Of a DNA stretch of 11,322 nt, positions 6,555 to 11,322 are shown in pieces. The position numbers and the translations under genes are program-made. How positions within the stretch are numbered: the stretch's first letter is position 1; each line of letters begins with the position of its first letter. This stretch comes from CAYWGR01 sp964458015 (GTDB lineage Bacteria > Planctomycetota > Planctomycetia > Pirellulales > Thermoguttaceae): NCBI GenBank assembly GCA_964458015.1, contig CAYWGR010000185.1, positions 1-11,322 of the forward strand, written 5' to 3'. Under the pieces are notes generated by a model that worked only from the letters and a program-made list of their open reading frames with translations, ran no database searches and was not told the origin of the DNA.

Positions 6555-7430
6555 TTATCTGGCCGCCGGTTGGCCGGTGATGGTCAGATAAATCATCGGG
6601 AACATCAAGCAGAAGAACGGCGCGGCCACAATAAGGCCCAAACCGCAGGGAATCAACGCCACGACGCAAATTCCCATCATCGCCAACCAAATCAGGAACA
6701 ACGTCAGCTTGTTTCCGTTGGTGAGATCTTTCGACATGCTGAATGCATCGAGGATGGGCATCTGCCGATCAAGCACGAGATAATAAAACTGCGAGAACAT
6801 CAAGGCCAAGATCACGCCCGGCACAATGCACAAAATCAATCCGACATAGAAAATCACAAAAAACAACAGCGAGGCAAGCACAATTCGCAGAAAATGCGGG
6901 CCGCCGTTGAATAAGTCGCTGTAGTCGGCTGCTTGTCCTCGGGCAACTTTGAGAAAGTAGATGGCGACGCCGATGCCAAGCCAGATCGAGATCAACTGTC
7001 CGGCGATTTGCCCGACCACTTGTCCGACTTGAGCCAAGCGAGGCCCAAACATGATTCGACCGGACATCAACCCGCCAAAGCTTAGAGCATAGCTAATCAC
7101 GGTTGAAATCACGAAAATCATCAACCACGCCGCGACGCAATTGCCCCACTGTTCCTTAAAGATGCTCCATGTTCGGCTGAAGACATCGCTCAAATCGAGT
7201 ATCTGCGGAGAGATTTCGCCGGGAATGTGTTCGGACGACTGCGGCGTGAAGGGGCTCGGCGACTGGTAGGGATTGCCCGAATCGGCCAGGTTTTCGATTC
7301 CCGGCGTGCCGCCGGCCGACGGAATAGTGGAAACGGCGCCGCACTCGGGACATTTGGCTTGTCGCCCCGCCGTGTCGTCACCGGTTCGCAACAATTTCCC
7401 ACACTGCGGACAGCGAAACTCGATAGCCAT
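6555..7430 (-). CDS. Zinc-ribbon multi-pass membrane protein
   Basis: This is a 291-residue protein. The ATG at 7430 is preceded by AAGGAGAG at a good distance; the open frame reaches 7463 but without a comparable site. The N-terminus is a four-cysteine zinc ribbon (Cys7-x2-Cys10, Cys27-x2-Cys30) of the kind that starts FRCPQCGKLL. A Pro/Ser/Gln-rich linker follows (residues 34-75). The rest is a membrane domain with about five to six helices (near 98-118, 138-162, 182-220, 241-285). The stretch IVPGVILALMFSQFYYLVL and DAFSMSKDLTNGN resembles the DUF975 / GDPD-membrane-domain type of fold. The function is unknown; the ribbon may bind protein or nucleic acid on the cytoplasmic side. It is the second gene of an operon with the DUF2752 gene 10 bp upstream. 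It is convergent with thiG. Confidence 0.85.
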   Translation of the reverse strand: MAIEFRCPQCGKLLRTGDDTAGRQAKCPECGAVSTIPSAGGTPGIENLADSGNPYQSPSPFTPQSSEHIPGEISPQILDLSDVFSRTWSIFKEQWGNCVAAWLMIFVISTVISYALSFGGLMSGRIMFGPRLAQVGQVVGQIAGQLISIWLGIGVAIYFLKVARGQAADYSDLFNGGPHFLRIVLASLLFFVIFYVGLILCIVPGVILALMFSQFYYLVLDRQMPILDAFSMSKDLTNGNKLTLFLIWLAMMGICVVALIPCGLGLIVAAPFFCLMFPMIYLTITGQPAAR

Positions 7431-7440
7431 GATGCTCTCC

Positions 7441-7890
7441 TTAAAGAAAATTTCGCACGACAAAAAAGAGGACGGCAGCCACGGCCGCCACGATCCAAAA
7501 CCACGTTTGCCGCGGCAAATCGCCCGGCAAAGGCCGCCGGTCCGCCATGACGCGCAGCTCGGAAATGGCCGTATAGACTGCCAACGGCAACACCGTCACC
7601 CATAGTGGATTGTAGCGCCAAGCGGCCCCGAACCGTCCATGCAATAGTTCGTGCGTTGCCCTGGTTGCACCGCAACCAGGACAATCAAGCCCCGTGATTG
7701 CATGAAACATGCACAACGTCGTGCCGCTTTTCGCCGGATCAAACCACCAGAGAAGCCCGAGCAAAACCAACGCCAAGCCGACCGCAAGCGATACGGTCAA
7801 GCGTCGATTGGTTGCGCGGCAATCCTGCGAATTCACAAGCCCACCCCCTAGTTGGAATATGCTTCCCACGAGCAGGAGTACAACTTTCAT
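7441..7890 (-). CDS. DUF2752 membrane protein
   Basis: This is a 149-residue protein from the ATG at 7890. The core matches the DUF2752 pattern: LCMFHAITGLDCPGCGATRA (residues 59-78, with Cys60 and CPGCG at 70-74), then LLHGRFGAAWRYNPL (82-96). Hydrophobic helices lie around 31-50, 97-113 and 129-147. The cysteine-rich loop probably faces the membrane surface, but no biochemical role is established for the family. The start is uncertain: a GTG at 7836 (19th codon) has GGGGGTGGG upstream, whereas the ATG at 7890 has no SD. The stop overlaps the SD of the downstream zinc-ribbon gene, so the two are very likely translated together. Confidence 0.88.
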   Translation of the reverse strand: MKVVLLLVGSIFQLGGGLVNSQDCRATNRRLTVSLAVGLALVLLGLLWWFDPAKSGTTLCMFHAITGLDCPGCGATRATHELLHGRFGAAWRYNPLWVTVLPLAVYTAISELRVMADRRPLPGDLPRQTWFWIVAAVAAVLFFVVRNFL

Positions 7891-7899
7891 CGGTCGCTC

Positions 7900-7928
7900 A
7901 ATATGCCAAAGCTTATGCCTAAGGTCAA
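7900..7928 (-). promoter_or_regulatory. Possible promoter of the DUF2752 / zinc-ribbon operon
   Basis: On the minus strand TTGACC (7928-7923) and CATATT (7905-7900) are 17 bp apart. The -35 box is good and the -10 box is weak. The predicted start point, near 7893, lies only 2-3 nt before the ATG at 7890. This would make the transcript essentially leaderless, or favour the GTG start at 7836. Confidence 0.35.
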
Positions 7929-8000
7929 CTACAGCCGGCTTGATTGAAAATATTTCCTGCCGATTACATACCTAGGAGAGCTGCAAAGTTGTAATTTTTG

Positions 8001-8084
8001 GTCATTCTGAGCGCAGCGAAGAATCTCGTCTGCCATCGCTAACTATCTATGTATCCATGAGATCCTTCGCTACGCTCAGATGAC
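8001..8084. repeat. REP-like inverted repeat upstream of hemL (TCATTCTGAGCG family)
   Basis: The left arm (8001-8027, starting GTCATTCTGAGCGCAGCGAA) and right arm (8059-8084) are inverted copies with one indel and two substitutions. The loop is 31 nt. The element lies in the divergent intergenic region between the DUF2752 operon and hemL. It has the same core as the element at 9561-9624 and a related GAGCG-AGCGAAG core to the one at 756-838. No T-run follows either arm, so it is not an ordinary terminator. I read it as a dispersed repeat. Confidence 0.8.
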
Positions 8085-8210
8085 ATTTTCTTACTCCAAA
8101 GCACTGTGCAAATCCACCGTCTGTATTCCTGCCCGACTGCATCCCCGCCCCACTCCCGCTTTTGGGCATGGTGCGTTATCATGGGCAGATTCTCCAGGGC
8201 GGGGGTATTT

Positions 8211-9491
8211 ATGCAGCACGAAAAGAGCCATTTTGCATTTAATCGGGCAAAACAACTGATGCCCGGCGGGGTAAACAGCCCTGCCCGCGCATTCGGCGGC
8301 GTCGGCGGCGAGCCCGTTTTCTTCGACCGCGCCGAAGGCGCCTGGCTCTTCGACATCGATGGGAATCGCTATCTCGACTATATCGGCTCGTGGGGTCCCA
8401 TGATTCTCGGGCATGGTTATCCAGCCGTGGTGGAAGCCGTTGCATCGGCACTCCGACGCGGCACAAGCTTCGGCGCGCCCACCGTGGCTGAAAACGAATT
8501 GGCCGAGCTGATCATCGAAGCCGTGCCGTCGATCGAGAAAATCCGGCTGGTCAATTCGGGCACCGAGGCCACGATGAGCGCCATCCGGCTTGCCCGCGGA
8601 TTTACAGGCCGGCCGATCATCATTAAATTCGCCGGCTGTTATCACGGCCACGTCGATAGTCTGCTGGTGGCGGCAGGCAGCTCGGCGGCCACGCTTGGTT
8701 CGCCGAATTCACCCGGTGTCACCGAAGGCACCGCCCGCGACACTCTCGTGCTGCGTTACAACGATTGCGCAGCCCTGGAAGAAGCGTTCGCCAAGCACGG
8801 CTCGCAAATCGCCGGTATTATCGTCGAGCCAATCGTCGGCAACATGGGCTGCGTCCCCTCGACTGCCGAATTCCGTGAAACCTTGGTAAAATTAACTCGC
8901 GGTCACGGTGCATTGCTGATCTACGACGAAGTGATGACCGGTTTCCGCGTAGCCTATGGCGGCGCGCAATCTCTTCACGGTATTCAACCCGATTTAACCA
9001 CGCTGGGGAAAATCATCGGAGGCGGCTTGCCCGTTGGCGCCTACGGCGGTCGGGCCGACATCATGAACCACGTGTTGCCTGCCGGTCGGGTATTTCAAGC
9101 GGGCACGCTGAGCGGCAATCCCTTGGCTACGGCCGCCGGCATCGCTACGTTGCAAGCGTTGCGCGACTCGAACCCTTATGCTCAGCTCGAACGCCTTTCG
9201 GCCCGCTTGGCCGATGGTTTACTCGCAGCAGCTCGGGCAGCCAAAGAGCCTTGCCGTCTCGGGCGTTGCGGCTCGATGCTTACACTGTTCTTCAGCGATT
9301 ATGCCGTAACCGATTGGGACACCGCCTCGCAATGTAATACGAAGCGATACGCCCGTTACTTCTGGGACATGCTCGACGAGGGCGTTTATCTGCCTTGCAG
9401 CCAGTTTGAAGCATTGTTCGTATCCGCCGCACACACCGAAGCGGATATCGACGCCACGATCGCGGCAGCCCAAAAAGCTTTGGTCTGCTAG
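8211..9491 (+). CDS. hemL: Glutamate-1-semialdehyde 2,1-aminomutase
   Basis: This is a 426-residue PLP enzyme, the same length as E. coli HemL. It converts glutamate-1-semialdehyde to 5-aminolevulinate, the tetrapyrrole precursor of the C5 pathway. The ATG at 8211 gives the family N-terminus MQHEKSHFAFNRAKQLMPGG; the frame extends to 8106 but that part is not family-like. Signatures are GGVNSPARAF (19-28), NSGTEATMSAIRLAR (115-129), YHGHVDS (144-150), YDEVMTGFR (238-246) with the PLP-binding Asp, and TTLGKIIGGGLPVGAYGG with the Schiff-base Lys267. FQAGTLSGNPLA follows. A GCGGGGGT tract about 5 nt before the ATG may act as the SD. The gene appears monocistronic and is flanked by REP-like hairpins on both sides. 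No other haem gene is in the window. Confidence 0.97.
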   Translation: MQHEKSHFAFNRAKQLMPGGVNSPARAFGGVGGEPVFFDRAEGAWLFDIDGNRYLDYIGSWGPMILGHGYPAVVEAVASALRRGTSFGAPTVAENELAELIIEAVPSIEKIRLVNSGTEATMSAIRLARGFTGRPIIIKFAGCYHGHVDSLLVAAGSSAATLGSPNSPGVTEGTARDTLVLRYNDCAALEEAFAKHGSQIAGIIVEPIVGNMGCVPSTAEFRETLVKLTRGHGALLIYDEVMTGFRVAYGGAQSLHGIQPDLTTLGKIIGGGLPVGAYGGRADIMNHVLPAGRVFQAGTLSGNPLATAAGIATLQALRDSNPYAQLERLSARLADGLLAAARAAKEPCRLGRCGSMLTLFFSDYAVTDWDTASQCNTKRYARYFWDMLDEGVYLPCSQFEALFVSAAHTEADIDATIAAAQKALVC

Positions 9492-9643
9492 AGACAGCGC
9501 CATCGGTTGATTGCTCGTTGTGGGACAGGTGTCCGCTGTAGTCCCAAATTTAAGTAATTTGTCATCCTGAACGAAGTGAAGGATCTCTGGAATTACGGAG
9601 ATTCTACGCTGCTTTCAAGATTACGGTTATTGGCTCTAGGAAA
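9492..9643. other. Intergenic region after hemL
   Basis: No gene is seen. It contains small dyads just after the hemL stop (ACAGCG at 9494-9499 with CGCTGT at 9533-9538, and GGACA-GG-TGTCC at 9523-9534). It also has CAAATT/AATTTG (9545-9550 and 9556-9561) and then the REP-like element. Any of these could end hemL transcription, but none is followed by a T-run. Confidence 0.5.
9561..9624. repeat. REP-like inverted repeat downstream of hemL, right arm decayed
   Basis: The left arm (9561-9587, starting GTCATCCTGAACGAAGTGAA) aligns with the left arm at 8001-8027 with five differences over 27 bases. The right arm (9598-9624) matches the inverted left arm at about 19 of 27 positions, so the hairpin is decaying. 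It has the same orientation as the copy upstream of hemL. Confidence 0.65.
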
Positions 9644-9692
9644 ACTTGGAACTACGAAGGATGCCTGCACATCCATGCGTAATTTTCCAACT
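9644..9692. promoter_or_regulatory. Imperfect inverted repeat upstream of the first sigma-54 promoter; candidate activator site
   Basis: A left arm (9644-9663) containing CTTGGAACTACG and ending GGATG is matched by a right arm (9670-9692) beginning CATCC and ending TTCCAACT. The two pair with a few mismatches and small bulges around a 6-nt centre (CCTGCA). It lies about 30-80 bp before the -24 element, upstream of a promoter class that needs an enhancer-binding activator. A binding role is inferred only. It could also be another dispersed palindrome. Confidence 0.45.
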
Positions 9693-9721
9693 TGTTATGT
9701 CGCAACCCAAATAATTATACT

Positions 9722-9738
9722 TTGGCACGCCGCTTGCA
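9722..9738 (+). promoter_or_regulatory. Sigma-54 (-24/-12) promoter, unit 1
   Basis: TTGGCACGCCGCTTGCA has the GG (9724-9725) and GC (9736-9737) doublets exactly 12 bp apart, and matches the sigma-54 consensus TGGCACG-N4-TTGC completely. Transcription is expected to begin near 9748. Sigma-54 promoters need an AAA+ activator; none is encoded in the window. Confidence 0.85.
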
Positions 9739-9747
9739 TATAATTCC

Positions 9748-9960
9748 AACAAACCGGCAGACAATTATGCCAAGCGGAGAAGAAACGGGAAAAACACTTG
9801 AGTCCTAGAATTCCAGGCGTTTTTCGTGCTCGAACGACAATCAGCGGGCTAAAAAACGATCGATTCTCAGGTTTTCACAGTGCAAAACCGTTTCGAACGG
9901 GCTAAATCAGGTGTGCAATAGTTGCAGGGCTTTGAAACAGGGCAAAGGAGGTAATATACC
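9748..9960 (+). promoter_or_regulatory. Conserved 5' leader, unit 1
   Basis: This is a leader of about 213 nt with no long ORF. In order it holds a small hairpin (GGCA 9756-9759 with TGCC 9768-9771) followed 2 nt later by GCGGAGAAGA (9774-9783). GTCCT (9802-9806) and AATTCC (9809-9814) come next, then GCTCGAACGAC (9828-9838), TGCAAAA (9881-9887), GGTGTGCAA (9910-9918), CAGGGC (9925-9930) and the SD GGAGGTA (9947-9953). All the sequence blocks recur in the same order in the leader of unit 2. The segment CCGTTTCGAACGG (9888-9900) is a 5-bp hairpin. TGCAATAGTTGCA (9913-9925) is another, and its TAG is in frame with the downstream gene. Confidence 0.65.
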
Positions 9961-10464
9961 ATGCGAATGGCATCCATCGTGTTGATCGCAACATCGGTCC
10001 TCTTTGCCTCAGCCTTGGTCGCTTGGACCGAGGATGTTGGCACGGGCGATAAGAAACCTGCGGAAGGACCACCGCCGGGCGAATACAAATTGCCCGACAA
10101 AGCAAAAATGACCGCCTTGGCCAAACTGCATGTGCAGTGCCTTCGCGCAAGAGCGGATCTCATCGAGGCACAAATTGCGGACAAGCCGGACACCGAGAAA
10201 ATCGCCACCTTGAAAAAGGAATTGCAGCAATTGCAGAAGAAGATGCAAGCCGAACGGCCGGCGCCTCCGGGTATGCGGGGCGACCGTTCCGAGCGTCGAC
10301 GCCCACGCGGCGGACCCGGTATGGGACCAGGCGGTCCTTGGTTTGATGATTTCGGATTCGGAGGCGGTCCAGGCGGACCCGATATGGGCGGCCCCGGCAA
10401 AGGCCCCGGCCCTGCGGATGACAAGCCCCGAGATCAAGAAGACACCGAGAAGTCGTCCAAATAA
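9961..10464 (+). CDS. Secreted helical protein with a Gly/Pro-rich tail, sigma-54 unit 1
   Basis: This is a 167-residue protein. The ATG at 9961 follows GGAGGTA by 7 nt. A signal peptide is clear (MRMASIVLIATSVLFASALVA, cleavage likely near residue 21). Residues 46-98 form one strongly charged amphipathic helix region (KAKMTALAKLHVQCLRARAD, then EKIATLKKELQQLQKKM), a probable coiled coil with one cysteine at 60. Residues 99-152 are Gly/Pro-rich with GPGG, GGPG and MGPGG units. The C-terminus is acidic and basic. The helix pattern (leucines, then an acidic D.EKI..LKKEL..LQ stretch) loosely resembles ZraP/Spy/CpxP periplasmic proteins, but the LTXXQ motif is absent. I do not assign the family. 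It is the only gene between a sigma-54 promoter and an intrinsic terminator. Confidence 0.8.
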   Translation: MRMASIVLIATSVLFASALVAWTEDVGTGDKKPAEGPPPGEYKLPDKAKMTALAKLHVQCLRARADLIEAQIADKPDTEKIATLKKELQQLQKKMQAERPAPPGMRGDRSERRRPRGGPGMGPGGPWFDDFGFGGGPGGPDMGGPGKGPGPADDKPRDQEDTEKSSK

Positions 10465-10491
10465 CGTTTGATATTCACCTTGTTGTGAATG

Positions 10492-10536
10492 CCCTGGTCG
10501 GCGGTTTCCAACCGCACCGCTGACTGGGGTTTTTTT
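10492..10536 (+). terminator. Intrinsic terminator of unit 1
   Basis: A 14-bp stem with a few G-T pairs (10492-10505 CCCTGGTCGGCGGT against 10516-10529) and a 10-nt loop is followed directly by seven T (10530-10536). A smaller hairpin (ATTCAC/GTGAAT, 10473-10490) precedes it. It separates unit 1 from the promoter of unit 2. Confidence 0.9.
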
Positions 10537-10605
10537 ATTGATGCTCCTTGATATTGCATTCATCCTCTCCAAAAACGCATCCGCAAAATTTATTTCTTCT
10601 TTGGT

Positions 10606-10622
10606 TTGGCACGTCATCTGCT
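10606..10622 (+). promoter_or_regulatory. Sigma-54 (-24/-12) promoter, unit 2
   Basis: TTGGCACGTCATCTGCT has GG at 10608-10609 and GC at 10620-10621, exactly 12 bp apart, with TTGGCACG identical to unit 1 and CTGC for the -12 half. Transcription is expected near 10632. Confidence 0.83.
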
Positions 10623-10631
10623 TATTAGAGG

Positions 10632-10860
10632 TGTGAATTCAACCCAAGGCCACGGTGGAATTCACTTCGCGGAGAAGAGATAAAGGCGTCCTGTCCCTAA
10701 TTCCCCGCGAATGAAGCCCGCTCAAACGACTCAAGGAGAGAAAGCCATGAAAATGATTGAATCAAAAATGGTTCTCAACACTGCAAAAGTTATTCGAGCC
10801 GACGATGCAAGGTGTGCAAGTCTTACAGGGCGCCAAGAAATTTGTTGGAGGTATCTGATA
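10632..10860 (+). promoter_or_regulatory. Conserved 5' leader, unit 2
   Basis: This is a leader of about 229 nt. It starts almost at the predicted +1 with a perfect 8-bp hairpin (GTGAATTC 10633-10640 against GAATTCAC 10658-10665). The hairpin is followed 3 nt later by GCGGAGAAGA (10669-10678). Then come GTCCT (10688-10692), AATTCC (10699-10704), GCTCAAACGAC (10720-10730), TGCAAAA (10782-10788), GGTGTGCAA (10811-10819), CAGGGC (10826-10831) and the SD GGAGGTA (10847-10853). From TGCAAAA to GGTGTGCAA to CAGGGC the spacing equals that in unit 1 (29 and 15 nt). The leader also holds ATGs at 10711 and 10747, in frame with the next gene; the 10747 one has its own AAGGAG. Confidence 0.65.
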
Positions 10861-11322
10861 ATGCGATCTGCATTACGCCTGTTTGCTCCTGCTTTAGTTC
10901 TTTGCGGCGCGACCATCGCGTTTGCCGCCGATGGTCCTGACCGCCCATTGCCGCCGGATGGTCCCCAGAAGCCTGACGCCAAGGCCCCAGCCGACTTCGA
11001 TCGTGATCGAGGCCCGGAAGCCGGTCCTGGCAAGTTTGAAGGCCGAGGACCACGCGACGGCTTCGGCCCTGAATTCGGTCGTGGGCCGCATGGTCGCGGA
11101 CCGGATTTCGATCGTGGACCACGCGATGGACACGACGACGATTTCGACCGCGGACCGCGAGGTCGTGGGCCGGAATACGGTCGTTGCCCGTTTGAAGGTC
11201 GTGGACCGCGCGACGGCTACGGCCCTGAATTCGGTCGTGGGCCGCATGGTCGCGGGCCGGATTTTGATCGTGGGAATCGTGAGGGAAGAGTGGACGAATT
11301 CGGCCGTGGACCGATAGGTCGT
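10861..11322 (+). CDS. Secreted Arg/Asp/Gly/Pro repeat protein, sigma-54 unit 2, partial at the right edge
   Basis: The frame is open from the ATG at 10861 to the window end (154 codons, no stop). GGAGGTA lies 7 nt upstream. A signal peptide (MRSALRLFAPALVLCGATIAFA, cleavage likely at AFA before ADG) supports this start. The mature chain is low complexity: repeated RGP, GRGP, FDRGP, EFGRGP with Asp, Glu and Arg alternating, some His (GPHG, DGHDDD) and one Cys near residue 113. A 52-residue unit beginning FEGRGPRDG is repeated in tandem. Between the two copies, six of seven DNA differences over 84 bp are silent third-position changes, which supports selection on this reading frame. It looks like a disordered, charge-balanced extracellular or periplasmic protein. 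No known domain is recognised and no function is assigned. An in-frame extension from 10747 is possible but less likely. Confidence 0.75.
   Translation, partial: MRSALRLFAPALVLCGATIAFAADGPDRPLPPDGPQKPDAKAPADFDRDRGPEAGPGKFEGRGPRDGFGPEFGRGPHGRGPDFDRGPRDGHDDDFDRGPRGRGPEYGRCPFEGRGPRDGYGPEFGRGPHGRGPDFDRGNREGRVDEFGRGPIGR
11035..11322 (+). repeat. 156-bp internal tandem repeat in the Arg/Asp/Gly/Pro protein gene
   Basis: The DNA from 11035 is repeated at 11191, exactly 156 bp (52 codons) later. The first 84 bp of the two copies (11035-11118 and 11191-11274) differ at seven positions. After that the second copy diverges and is cut by the window edge. Smaller units built on GGTCGTGGGCCG-like words make up the rest, so the gene is liable to length change by slippage or recombination. 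Confidence 0.85.

Noticed and set aside
8001..8084. Rho-independent terminator
   Set aside because: The hairpin lies between two divergent genes and lacks a T-run on either strand.
9799..9906. Small TTG-started leader ORF of 35 codons in unit 1
   Set aside because: The aligned frame of unit 2 contains no matching start or stop, and differences between the leaders are not concentrated at third positions.
9867..10424. Minus-strand 185-residue Pro-rich open frame
   Set aside because: It is the antisense of the Gly/Pro-rich tail of the 9961-10464 gene and would cross its conserved leader.
10894..11317. Repetitive open frames on both strands across the Arg/Asp/Gly/Pro gene
   Set aside because: Periodic DNA keeps several frames open. 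The silent third-position changes between repeat copies support only the plus frame from 10861.
1..11322. CRISPR array, tRNA or rRNA genes, insertion-sequence transposase
   Set aside because: No regularly spaced short repeats with unique spacers, no tRNA cloverleaf or rRNA sequence, and no transposase-like protein were seen.

Overview
The window looks like a chromosomal segment of a planctomycete, probably Pirellulales-like. I infer this from two proteins of a type I associate with that phylum (1127-1684 and 4896-5465), a zinc-ribbon membrane protein, frequent genes without a clear Shine-Dalgarno (SD) site, and a pair of sigma-54 promoters driving exported low-complexity proteins. It is a draft scaffold: a run of 10 N sits at 2674-2683. 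No sequence search was run, so the taxonomy is an inference.

Layout. 1-581 (-) is the N-terminal part of a GT87-type membrane glycosyltransferase. 582-1126 has no gene but holds a large palindrome enclosed by 21-bp direct repeats. 1127-1684 (+) is a membrane-anchored protein of unknown function. 1734-2558 (+) is a PAP2 phosphatase. After the assembly gap comes a YugP-type zinc metallopeptidase (2720-3391, +). A Gfo/Idh/MocA oxidoreductase (3523-4707, -) has a recognisable promoter and an intrinsic terminator. An exported protein of unknown function (4896-5465, +) precedes thiS (5508-5708) and thiG (5717-6553), which make the thiazole part of thiamine. A two-gene minus-strand operon follows: DUF2752 (7441-7890), then a zinc-ribbon multi-pass membrane protein (6555-7430). 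hemL (8211-9491, +) encodes a tetrapyrrole-pathway enzyme. Related REP-like hairpins lie on both sides of it, at 8001-8084 and 9561-9624.

The most interesting part is the right end (about 9640-11322). Two consecutive transcription units have the same design: a near-perfect sigma-54 -24/-12 promoter, a leader of roughly 210-230 nt, a strong GGAGGTA ribosome site, and a signal-peptide protein of low complexity. The leaders share several sequence blocks in the same order, although the proteins differ. The first unit ends in a strong intrinsic terminator, so the second is separately transcribed. The first protein has a charged helix loosely like those of ZraP/Spy/CpxP periplasmic proteins, followed by a Gly/Pro tail. 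The second is an Arg/Asp/Gly/Pro repeat protein with a 52-codon internal tandem repeat and runs off the window. I suggest an enhancer-controlled envelope response with a reused regulatory leader; its inducer and the protein functions are unknown.
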